From: a virus
Virus record (IMG/VR): IMGVR_UViG_3300046468_001577
Coordinates: 1 to 21,975 of that record
Strand: one strand, 5' to 3'
Length of the DNA stretch: 21,975 bases
Shown: positions 11,699-18,431 of the stretch, in pieces
How the letters are laid out: the number at the start of each line of letters is the position of its first letter
Position numbering within the stretch: the first letter of the stretch is position 1
Notes under the pieces: generated by a model
What the model was told of the DNA's origin: nothing
Database searches by the model: none
What the model saw: the letters and a program-made list of their open reading frames with translations, nothing else
Position numbers and translations under genes: made by a program

Positions 11699-12140
11699 GG
11701 ACAAAAGTTACGGCGTGAAACTGAATCGTAAGGATTCAGTTCTCACTATTGAGTATGTTGAGGGACTGAGCATCAAACCTAATCAATATAATCCCAATAC
11801 GCACTCTGCTAGGTCGTTTGATTTATTACTAAGGTCTATAGCACTGTTTGGATTTACACAGCCTATCATTGCCCACAGGCAAACAAGAGAAATTATTGAT
11901 GGTGAGCATAGATGGAGGGCTTCATGTGTTTTAGGAATCGAAAAGGTTCCTGTATGTTTTATCGACTTAACAGAAGAGGAAATGAGAATCGCAACCTTGA
12001 TGCATAATGAGGCAAGAGGAAAGCACTCTAAGAAATTACGGGATAAAATGGGAAAGTTTTTAGAAACTAAAGGAATCGAACTAGATCAGGAAATGTTAAA
12101 ATCAAGAGAGAATGCTAAAATTGTATGTTTAAAACAATAA
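11691..12140 (+). CDS. ParB/sulfiredoxin-fold protein, short IbrB-like
   Basis: This encodes 149 residues. NQYNPNTHSA (31-40), GFTQPIIA (54-61), DGEHRWRAS (70-78) and ATLMHNEARGKHS form a ParB N-terminal-type domain. The last block closely parallels ATVRHNRARGSHS in the IbrB-like protein at 15413, but the C-terminal helical domain of that protein is missing. ParB/Srx folds bind CTP or ATP. Besides partition, phage versions are proposed to act as nucleases or kinases in DNA modification. The gene sits between two glycosyltransferase-like genes, overlapping by 8 and 16 bases, suggesting a shared modification pathway. Confidence 0.78.
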   Translation: MFKDKSYGVKLNRKDSVLTIEYVEGLSIKPNQYNPNTHSARSFDLLLRSIALFGFTQPIIAHRQTREIIDGEHRWRASCVLGIEKVPVCFIDLTEEEMRIATLMHNEARGKHSKKLRDKMGKFLETKGIELDQEMLKSRENAKIVCLKQ

Positions 12141-12691
12141 TCAGAAGTTGCGAGGGACGGGAAAAGTTTGCGGAATACTTGATGGGTAAGCTCGCCCCGT
12201 TAGTTCCTTACATAATCGTAGATGATACGGGAAATGCTATGAACTGCTTTAGGCAAGCTCTAGATATAGCAAAAGATTCACCCGCTTTACATATGGAGGA
12301 TGATATAATTCTCACTGAAGGCTTTTGTGAGAAGGTAAAGACCGAAATCGAAAAGCATCCCGATCAAGTAATTCAATTCTTTAGTATTAGGAAAAAGGAT
12401 TTAACTGAAGGAACTAGACTTGAGTCAGGTGGGAAGTTTTTGATGGGTCAGTGTTTTTACTTGCCCGCAGGTTTATCGATGGCAATCAAAGCTTACTTGC
12501 CTAGTTGGAAGGGAATCAAGGAGCATCCTACGGGATTAGATTCTATGGTTATGGATTACTTAAAGGTAACAAAGCGTAAATATATACATTTTGTCCCATC
12601 CTTGGTTCAGCATAGAGAAGTTAAATCAATGATTGACCCGCGTAGAAGCTCAAAGAGGCAATCACCAACCTTCATTAATCCCGATTTATGA
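12125..12691 (+). CDS. GT-A-fold glycosyltransferase-like protein
   Basis: This encodes 188 residues. LHMEDDIIL (55-63) is the DxD-like motif. A C-terminal HFVPSLVQHREVKS carries the candidate metal-binding His. This matches the neighbour at 11003 in motif order but is about 40 residues shorter. Between the motifs, GQCFYLPAGLSMAI resembles the acceptor-side strand of small GT-A enzymes such as family 25-like proteins. It probably works with its paralog, either as consecutive sugar transferases or as a heterodimer. The target is not known. The start overlaps the ParB-like gene by 16 bases. Confidence 0.6.
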   Translation: MFKTIIRSCEGREKFAEYLMGKLAPLVPYIIVDDTGNAMNCFRQALDIAKDSPALHMEDDIILTEGFCEKVKTEIEKHPDQVIQFFSIRKKDLTEGTRLESGGKFLMGQCFYLPAGLSMAIKAYLPSWKGIKEHPTGLDSMVMDYLKVTKRKYIHFVPSLVQHREVKSMIDPRRSSKRQSPTFINPDL

Positions 12692-12909
12692 ATCAAGGAA
12701 CTAGTGGAAACTACCCGCCGATTTCTTATGATGAAATGCTAAGGGCATCAGAGTTATTTTGGAGTAAAAATAAACTAGCCGTAGATAGTAACGGAAAAAC
12801 TTACAGGACTAATATTCCAAGGAAAGCCCCGCAAGATAATTTTAATTATAAAAGTAGAAAGAAAAGATATGAAGGTAAATTGCAGTTACAAAAAGCTCAT
12901 CGTAATTGA
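12688..12909 (+). CDS. Small basic hypothetical protein
   Basis: This encodes 73 residues, starting by ATGA overlap with the preceding gene. The C-terminal third is very basic (KSRKKRYEGKLQLQKAHR). The N-terminal part reads NYPPISYDEMLRASELFWSKN. There is no catalytic motif or membrane segment. It overlaps the next gene by 41 bases, an unusually long overlap here. Either this gene really ends earlier in function, or the next one starts internally. I do not recognise the family; nucleic-acid binding is possible from charge alone. Confidence 0.5.
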   Translation: MNQGTSGNYPPISYDEMLRASELFWSKNKLAVDSNGKTYRTNIPRKAPQDNFNYKSRKKRYEGKLQLQKAHRN

Positions 12910-13462
12910 AGAGCTCAAGCCAAATCCTGATAACCCAAATAGGCATAGTAATGAGCAGATAGAAAAGCTTGCAGCCGTAATTAATTATCAAGGGTGGCGA
13001 GCCCCTATCGTGGTATCTAACCTATCAGGTTATATCGTAAAAGGACATGGGAGATTAATGGCAGCAGAGAAGGCGGGATATAAAAAAGTTCCTGTTGATT
13101 TCCAAGATTACGATTCATTGGAGCAAGAAAAGGCTGACCTAATCGCTGACAACAGATTAGCAGAGTTATCAGAATGGAATGACCTAAAGCTCAACGATAT
13201 GTTGGCAGAACTTAATAAAAGTGAAAATCTCGACATCGAACTGTCAGGATATTCAGCAGATGAGTTTAGTGGTTTGGCAGAAGGTCTATTTAATCCAAAT
13301 GAATCTCCATCTGCGGCACACGGCGAGGTGACTCAAGTTCAGATCGATGCCACAGGCAGAAGCTTGGATGGGCAGTTCCAAGGAAAAGATAGCCATCTTG
13401 TAAATGTGACTTGCCCGCACTGTGGTGATGATTTTTCTGTAAGTATGCGGGAATCTAGTTGA
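12869..13462 (+). CDS. ParB-like domain protein with C-terminal zinc-ribbon-like motif
   Basis: This encodes 197 residues. KPNPDNPNRHS (17-27), APIVV (45-49), KGHGRLMAAEKAG (58-70) and LIADNRLAELSEWND (about 90-105) are exactly the ParB-type domain found at the N terminus of many phage DNA methyltransferases. No methyltransferase domain follows. Instead an acidic linker leads to CPHC near the C terminus (C182, C185), half of a zinc ribbon. It may be a modification accessory, a DNA-binding scaffold, or the remnant of a ParB-methylase. Its stop codon overlaps the -35 box of promoter P4. Confidence 0.75.
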   Translation: MKVNCSYKKLIVIEELKPNPDNPNRHSNEQIEKLAAVINYQGWRAPIVVSNLSGYIVKGHGRLMAAEKAGYKKVPVDFQDYDSLEQEKADLIADNRLAELSEWNDLKLNDMLAELNKSENLDIELSGYSADEFSGLAEGLFNPNESPSAAHGEVTQVQIDATGRSLDGQFQGKDSHLVNVTCPHCGDDFSVSMRESS

Positions 13463-13487
13463 CTAAGTACGGGAACCCGTACATTAT
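13459..13487 (+). promoter_or_regulatory. Promoter P4 with palindromic operator in its spacer
   Basis: TTGACT (13459-13464), a 17-base spacer ending TACGG-GAAC-CCGTA (13468-13481), then CATTAT (13482-13487). It is the best palindrome of the four (TACGGG-AA-CCCGTA). The ATG at 13494 is only seven bases beyond the -10, so the transcript would have little or no leader. It drives the IbrA/IbrB and packaging genes. Confidence 0.72.
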
Positions 13488-13493
13488 AAAGGA

Positions 13494-14243
13494 ATGAAAC
13501 AATATTTCACCAATAGGAAAGCAAGAACAGAACTAATAGAACTTTTCAATGAGGCTTCAGCAGAGCTAGCTATTGATTACAGCTTCCTAGAACAGGGTGA
13601 CTTTTATACGGCTTTCAAGCTGAGAAATAAATATATTGGTTTTATAATGGTAAAGATGGAGCCGTTTTCCGATGCGGAAATACTTTTCTCTTTTGTCACT
13701 AGAAACGCCCGCCATAAGGGGCACTACACGGAGATGCTTAAGCGAACTCGCGAAAGAATAGTAAAAAAACTTGATGGCGAACCCTACGGCATAATTGTAA
13801 GCAACCCTACAGTTTCCTATTTGCACGAAGCTAGAGGTGCGGTGAGAAATGAAGATGGCAAGCTTAGGTATGACTTGCCCGCGATACAGCAAAGCGAAAA
13901 GAGGCTAATTGATGACCGCCCCGCAATACAGCAAGCTAACCGCGATAGCCCAACTTACAAAAGGGTTAAGGCTGATGCATGGTCGGTCTTAGCTGATGCA
14001 CCTTGGAGTGGTGGCGGTTGGGGTTATAACCCGCACCAATACACAGCAAAAAGAAATTGGGAAGAGAAAGACAAGTTCCATGAGATGGTTGAGTTTTTAC
14101 AGAACTATGGTGAACGAGTTCGATACGGGCGAGAAATGTATGATGTTGTATTCTTTGATACTCACAGGGTGTGGAATTGCTCACTGATAGAGCACCCCTT
14201 TGAGGTTTCCATAATTAACCGCAAACCTATAGCCGCCCGATGA
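13494..14243 (+). CDS. Hypothetical protein with GNAT-like N-terminal region
   Basis: This encodes 249 residues. The segment around 47-110 resembles a GNAT acetyltransferase: a strand pair (KYIGFIMVKMEP, then ILFSFVTR), R73-H-K-G76-H-Y in place of the acetyl-CoA loop R-x-x-G-x-G/A, a helix, then YGIIVSNPTVSYLHEARG. The C-terminal 120 residues are rich in Trp, Tyr and Arg and not recognised. It is the first gene after promoter P4 and couples by ATGA to the PAPS-reductase-like gene, so it may supply or modify that pathway's substrate. The acetyltransferase call is tentative. Confidence 0.5.
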   Translation: MKQYFTNRKARTELIELFNEASAELAIDYSFLEQGDFYTAFKLRNKYIGFIMVKMEPFSDAEILFSFVTRNARHKGHYTEMLKRTRERIVKKLDGEPYGIIVSNPTVSYLHEARGAVRNEDGKLRYDLPAIQQSEKRLIDDRPAIQQANRDSPTYKRVKADAWSVLADAPWSGGGWGYNPHQYTAKRNWEEKDKFHEMVEFLQNYGERVRYGREMYDVVFFDTHRVWNCSLIEHPFEVSIINRKPIAAR

Positions 14244-15412
14244 GAAGTTATTTGACTAGTAATGTATTTGATGCGTCACTTGCTAGGCTGCGATACATAT
14301 TTGATGAGTTCAAGAATGTAGTTGTTGGATTCTCAGGTGGTAAAGATTCAACTGTAACTTTAAATATGGCATTACAAGTGGCACGGGAGAAAAACCGATT
14401 ACCTCTTACTGTGATGTTCTTAGATCAAGAAGCTGAGTGGCAGACTGTTATTGATTACATTCGAGTTATTATGTCGAATCCCGAAATCAATGCTCATTGG
14501 TTACAAGTTCCGATCAAGTTATTTAATGCGGCATCAATGAATCAACCTTGGCTGTACTGTTGGGCAGAAGGTGCAAAATGGATGAGGGAAAGAGAGCCAA
14601 ATTCAATTCAATCAAATGACTACGGAACGGATCGATTTACTAAGATGTTTGGTGCATACATGAAGAAACACTTTGGAGATGAGCCTTGTGCGTTACTAGG
14701 TGGCGTAAGGGCTGAAGAATCACCCGCAAGAAGAACGGCACTGACTCAGAATGTCACATACAAACACATCACCTATGGTAAAACATATTGTAAGAAAAGG
14801 AATCATTATACTTTTTACCCCTTTTATGATTGGGCTCTTTCTGATGTGTGGAAGGCAATAAATGATAATGGATGGGAATACTGTAAGATTTACGACTACT
14901 ATTATCAGCATGGATTACCCGCTCACAAAATGAGAGTATCCAATCTTCACCATGAAACAGCAGTTGACCAATTGTTTTACTTACAGGAAATCGAGGGTGG
15001 AACTTGGAACAGACTCACACAGCGATTAGAGGGAATATCACAAGCGAGGCATTTCAAGAAAACTGAGATGTTTAGAGTGGAAGAACTCCCCTTCATGTTT
15101 AGGAGTTGGAGGGAATATCGTGACCATCTAGTTGAGAATTTAGTAAGCGATGACAAGCGTGATGTCTTTATTGCTCGATTTAAGAAAATGGAAGCAATGT
15201 ATGAAGGTATGGCGAACGATTGGGAGATGTACAAAACTCACATCTTGTGCGTACTGAGGAATGATTACGAATTTACTACTTTAGGCAATTTCCTTGCCCG
15301 CCCCGAAAGTATTAATTTTCACAAATGGAGGAAAGGGGTCGAAATAGAGTGGAATCGACCTGAGAGAGACTTACGCTTCATCCCGCATCAAAAACGCCCA
15401 AAAACAGCCTAA
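14240..15412 (+). CDS. ibrA: IbrA-like PAPS-reductase/PP-loop ATPase family protein
   Basis: This encodes 390 residues. VVVGFSGGKDSTVTLNMAL carries the PP-loop SGGKDS (32-37). VMFLDQEAEW and LLGGVRAEES are the downstream family motifs, and the C-terminal region carries FHKWRKGVEIEWNRPERD. This is the PAPS-reductase-like group (DUF3440) that includes E. coli prophage IbrA and, more distantly, DndC. Such enzymes adenylylate a substrate or handle sulfur; the true substrate of IbrA is unsettled. The next gene is an IbrB-like ParB protein, the expected partner. A Cys cluster for an Fe-S centre is not obvious (C-K-K around 180 only). Confidence 0.85.
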   Translation: MRSYLTSNVFDASLARLRYIFDEFKNVVVGFSGGKDSTVTLNMALQVAREKNRLPLTVMFLDQEAEWQTVIDYIRVIMSNPEINAHWLQVPIKLFNAASMNQPWLYCWAEGAKWMREREPNSIQSNDYGTDRFTKMFGAYMKKHFGDEPCALLGGVRAEESPARRTALTQNVTYKHITYGKTYCKKRNHYTFYPFYDWALSDVWKAINDNGWEYCKIYDYYYQHGLPAHKMRVSNLHHETAVDQLFYLQEIEGGTWNRLTQRLEGISQARHFKKTEMFRVEELPFMFRSWREYRDHLVENLVSDDKRDVFIARFKKMEAMYEGMANDWEMYKTHILCVLRNDYEFTTLGNFLARPESINFHKWRKGVEIEWNRPERDLRFIPHQKRPKTA

Positions 15413-16066
15413 ATGGATAAAGAAACAATCACAGAGCAACTAAAGGGAAGTTCTACAGTTGAAAAAATAGAATTACTTGAATCAATAAGAGAAATACTTC
15501 ACGAAGAGAGCCCATTGATGGAACAGCCAATCGATAGAGTACGATGGGTTAATATTGAGCTCGTTGAGGCTAATAATTACAATCCAAACAGTGTTGCGTC
15601 AAAAGAGATGCAATTACTATATACCTCGATTAAGCATGACGGATATACTCAGCCAATAGTTACGATATATGACACAGAGAGAAAGAAATTCGTAATTATT
15701 GACGGCTTTCATCGATATTACACTGCTAAATCAAACAAAGATATTCTAGAGCGTAATCACGGAAAACTGCCAATTGTAGTTTTGAAAAAGGATATAAATG
15801 AACGCATGGCGGCGACAGTTAGACACAATCGAGCAAGGGGAAGCCATTCAATACAAGGAATGAGCCAAATGGTTTTTAAAATGCTAGACAATGGATGGGA
15901 GGATTCAGCTATATGTAATCACTTAGGAATGGAGCCCGAAGAGTTGCTGAGGCTAAAACATATAACAGGATTCTCGAAACTATTTGAAGATGTGGAATAC
16001 CAACAAGCGTGGGTAAGCAAGAAGCAAATCAAGCTCGCAAAAGAGGCTAATCGTCATGTCCAATAG
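15413..16066 (+). CDS. ibrB: IbrB-like ParB/sulfiredoxin-fold protein
   Basis: This encodes 217 residues, with an ATG immediately after the ibrA-like stop. The ParB-type core has NNYNPNSVAS (54-63), YTQPIV (78-83), DGFHRYYTA (97-105) and ATVRHNRARGSHSI. The C-terminal helical part, MSQMVFKMLDNGWEDSAICN then GMEPEELLRLKHITGFSKLF, is the HTH-containing tail typical of IbrB. IbrA/IbrB were named as prophage regulators of immunoglobulin-binding proteins in E. coli; their chemistry is not settled. Here they sit next to other ParB-like and glycosyltransferase-like genes, pointing to nucleic-acid modification or control. Confidence 0.87.
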   Translation: MDKETITEQLKGSSTVEKIELLESIREILHEESPLMEQPIDRVRWVNIELVEANNYNPNSVASKEMQLLYTSIKHDGYTQPIVTIYDTERKKFVIIDGFHRYYTAKSNKDILERNHGKLPIVVLKKDINERMAATVRHNRARGSHSIQGMSQMVFKMLDNGWEDSAICNHLGMEPEELLRLKHITGFSKLFEDVEYQQAWVSKKQIKLAKEANRHVQ

Positions 16067-16514
16067 AAAGCCTTTTATTAGTAGGGCAAACCCTGTAGGG
16101 GATTGGGGAGAGGCAAAGGTAGAAGATTTATATTATGACGAAACAACAAATCATTGGGAAGACGAGAAGGACAAATCATTTGAGCTATTGGGTGATATGT
16201 TGGGGGAACTACTACATTGGCTCATTCAAGGCAATCAAGAAGGGGTTGACTATAGGATGCTTGTTTTTCGTAAAACCATTGCTTTCGTTTGGTGTATCCG
16301 TCCTGACCTATTGGGAAATAAGAGTCTTAGGAATCTTGCCAAATGCAAAGGAATTGACATCAGCGTTGCATCGTTATCACGACACACGGCACAGATTACA
16401 AAAGACTTTGGGCGGTTACATAGCGGACACAAAACAGAATCAGCAAGGAAGAAGTATGCTAAGGCAAGCAGAGATAGACACGCTCAAAAAGCTAAGTTGG
16501 GGAGAAAGCTATAA
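16056..16514 (+). CDS. Putative DNA-binding protein upstream of terminase
   Basis: This encodes 152 residues; the start overlaps ibrB by 11 bases. The N-terminal 60 residues are acidic (DETTNHWEDEKDKSFELLGD). The middle, LLGNKSLRNLAKCKGIDISVASLSRHTAQI (about 95-120), looks like an HTH: L-R-N-L-A-K then S-x-x-S-L-S-R-H. The C terminus is strongly basic (ARKKYAKASRDRHAQKAKLGRK). A longer-looking alternative frame at 16135-16536 is rejected because it breaks the overlap pattern. It is probably a transcription or packaging factor. I do not know a named family. Confidence 0.6.
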   Translation: MSNRKPFISRANPVGDWGEAKVEDLYYDETTNHWEDEKDKSFELLGDMLGELLHWLIQGNQEGVDYRMLVFRKTIAFVWCIRPDLLGNKSLRNLAKCKGIDISVASLSRHTAQITKDFGRLHSGHKTESARKKYAKASRDRHAQKAKLGRKL

Positions 16515-16535
16515 CCCCCCTCGCAATTTAAGGTA

Positions 16536-16904
16536 ATGATCAAACACCCAAGAAAGAAGCCTAGCAAACTTGATGTTAATGGACTGCCATTTCTGTCAGA
16601 ACTAAGCCCCGAAGATAGGGCTACAAGAATCAAGGGAGAAGCAATAAAGAAAGCATCACAACTTCTTGCCTTACTATCAGGAGAAGCAGAGTTATCAGAG
16701 TATGACAAGAAGCTAGGCTATGTTACAGTAGAGCTTACATCTTTATTACTAGCTAACCAACTTGCTTATGCTATGAAATTATTGATAAGGGAACCTTTAA
16801 TTATTGAAGATGCACAGGTAGGAACGAAGTGGGAGCACACCCTTTTTGCACGAGATGAAAAAAAGCCAATGTCCCATGAAATTGATGGCAAGGCGCGCGC
16901 GTAG
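16536..16904 (+). CDS. Hypothetical protein upstream of the small terminase
   Basis: This encodes 122 residues. AAGG six bases before the ATG is a plausible ribosome site. The N terminus is basic (MIKHPRKKPSK); the middle is helical (ATRIKGEAIKKASQLLALLS, then VTVELTSLLLANQLAYAMKL). There is no cysteine or catalytic motif. Its location directly before terminase suggests a packaging or head function, but the sequence alone does not assign it. The gene ends in a GCGCGCG-rich stretch. Confidence 0.6.
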   Translation: MIKHPRKKPSKLDVNGLPFLSELSPEDRATRIKGEAIKKASQLLALLSGEAELSEYDKKLGYVTVELTSLLLANQLAYAMKLLIREPLIIEDAQVGTKWEHTLFARDEKKPMSHEIDGKARA

Positions 16905-16934
16905 GGTGAGACATCATTGGACACGGAATCTAAT

Positions 16935-17528
16935 ATGAATGAAGAAGAAGAAGAAGAATCAGGAATTTCATCTGACCTTTTGGATGCGGCTGAAAAAAAG
17001 GTTAAAGAAAATATTATCAAAAAAATCCGTGATGGTCATGTCCCAACCGATTCGCAACTCGCACGGCTTTATGGTTCATCCACTCGTTATATCAAAACAA
17101 AAGTTAAGCTTGCCGAGGTTATGGGCGTTGATCGCAAAACGATTACTCGTTGGGGTGAAGATAAAACTTTTCCCAATGCTATGTCGGATGGTCGTTGGGA
17201 TGTTGTGGCTATTAGAGATTGGCGTGAGCGTAAGCGTAAAGCTACTGATGGAACTGTTGAGGAACAATCAAAAGCTGAAGGTGAAGCTCGAAGAGTTTGG
17301 CTACAAGTGCAGAAACTTGAACACGATTTAGAAATTGCTACAGGAAGTTATATGTCAGTCGATGAAGTGAAATCAGAAGTTGCCCGCATGGTGCAAACTG
17401 CAAGAACCGCGTTTCTCGCTTTGCCTGACAAGTTAGCCCCTATCGTTATAGGAATGAAGACGACTGAGGCACACGCACGGATGCGAGAAGAAATTGATTA
17501 CTGTATGGGATTAATTAACAAAGGATGA
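16935..17528 (+). CDS. terS: Phage terminase small subunit (Nu1-like)
   Basis: This encodes 197 residues from the ATG at 16935; a TTG at 16917 would add six residues. An acidic start (NEEEEEESG) is followed by a helical region. LAEVMGVDRKTITRWGEDKTFP and GRWDVVAIRDWRER form a Nu1-type winged-helix DNA-binding domain. A coiled-coil EARRVWLQVQKLEHDLEIATG follows, then the C-terminal VARMVQTARTAFLALPDKLAPIV-type helix found in small terminases. It recognises the packaging site and recruits the large subunit. Its stop overlaps the metallophosphoesterase start by four bases. Confidence 0.82.
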   Translation: MNEEEEEESGISSDLLDAAEKKVKENIIKKIRDGHVPTDSQLARLYGSSTRYIKTKVKLAEVMGVDRKTITRWGEDKTFPNAMSDGRWDVVAIRDWRERKRKATDGTVEEQSKAEGEARRVWLQVQKLEHDLEIATGSYMSVDEVKSEVARMVQTARTAFLALPDKLAPIVIGMKTTEAHARMREEIDYCMGLINKG

Positions 17529-18202
17529 AGCGTTGGGTTTTTGCTACGGACTTACACGGGGATAACCAAGACCCCGATGCGGTTGGGGCTCTGCATTACT
17601 TTGTTAAGAAGTTCAAGCCTGATATAAGAATTTTTGGAGGTGACTTATTTGACTTTAGACCACTACGCCGCAATGGATCGAAGGGAGAGCAAGGGGAGTC
17701 TATGGCGGCAGATGTTGAGGCGGGGATGGAGTTTCTTAAAAGATTTAAACCAAATGTATTTTTGAGAGGCAACCACGATGAGAGAATCTATGATATTGAA
17801 AAGTTGTGCCGAAAGTTAAAGTGCAAGATGTACCCTTACGATGTTAATAAGGGAGTCTACCAACTTGGGAAGATGAAGTTTATTCATGGATTTCATGCGG
17901 GAGTAAATGCAGCCCGTCAACACGCCTTAGTTTACGCAGAAGATGGCGGCTGTGTTTTACACGGGCACACACACTCAATTCAAGCAGCTACAATCGCACG
18001 ACTAGGAGGAGCCACAGGAAGATCGGTGGGGTGCTTGGCGAGATTAGATATGGAATACTCACGGGCACATACCGCACGGCTTGCCCATTCTCACGGATGG
18101 GCTTATGGGCTAACTTGGAATAAGGGTTATGAGGCGTATCAAGCTAGAAAGATTGGGCGGCAGTGGATTTTTGCAACAAGTATAGAAGAATATTATGAGT
18201 AA
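17525..18202 (+). CDS. Calcineurin-like metallophosphoesterase
   Basis: This encodes 225 residues. The full metal-ligand set is present: D9-L-H11, G39-D40-xx-D43, G82-N83-H84-D85, H121/H124 and G147-H148-x-H150 (HGHTH). The fold hydrolyses phosphodiesters or phosphomonoesters, often on nucleic acid or cyclic nucleotides. It is encoded between the small and large terminase subunits with overlaps on both sides, so it may act in DNA packaging, end processing or turnover of a signalling nucleotide. The C-terminal 50 residues (YSRAHTARLAHSHGWAYGLT) are unassigned. Confidence 0.9.
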   Translation: MKRWVFATDLHGDNQDPDAVGALHYFVKKFKPDIRIFGGDLFDFRPLRRNGSKGEQGESMAADVEAGMEFLKRFKPNVFLRGNHDERIYDIEKLCRKLKCKMYPYDVNKGVYQLGKMKFIHGFHAGVNAARQHALVYAEDGGCVLHGHTHSIQAATIARLGGATGRSVGCLARLDMEYSRAHTARLAHSHGWAYGLTWNKGYEAYQARKIGRQWIFATSIEEYYE

Positions 18203-18431
18203 TTGGATTCAACATTTAACCGAACATATCCCGCCTGTTAAGCTCACAGAGCCCAAGGGCAAAGGATGGAGAACGATGAAGCAGATTATTGCAGAGTGTG
18301 AGTGGGGTATTAATAAAACTAGGGCGATGGTTATGGATGGAGTTAAGGCGGGGAAGATTGAGGTGTTTGGTGGTACACAGCTTAATGCATCAGGAATTAA
18401 GACCCGACAAACTTGGTACAAGATTAAGTAA
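18195..18431 (+). CDS. Small winged-helix-like hypothetical protein
   Basis: This encodes 78 residues, overlapping the phosphoesterase gene by eight bases and the large terminase by one. GWRTMKQIIAECEWGINKTRAMVMDGVKAGKIEVFGG suggests a helix-turn-helix with a short wing. It has no catalytic motif. It might assist terminase or regulate late genes, which is inference from position. I do not recognise the family. Confidence 0.6.
   Translation: MSNWIQHLTEHIPPVKLTEPKGKGWRTMKQIIAECEWGINKTRAMVMDGVKAGKIEVFGGTQLNASGIKTRQTWYKIK

Noticed and set aside
16135-16536. Alternative plus-strand frame overlapping the DNA-binding gene at 16056
   Set aside because: The 16056 frame keeps the short-overlap operon pattern and has an HTH and basic tail; the alternative frame reads as an unstructured Cys/Trp mix.
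16939-17331. Alternative plus-strand frame beginning with a poly-Lys run inside the small terminase gene
   Set aside because: It is the frame-shifted reading of the poly-Glu start of the terminase gene, with no motif, and the terminase frame has a complete Nu1-like pattern.
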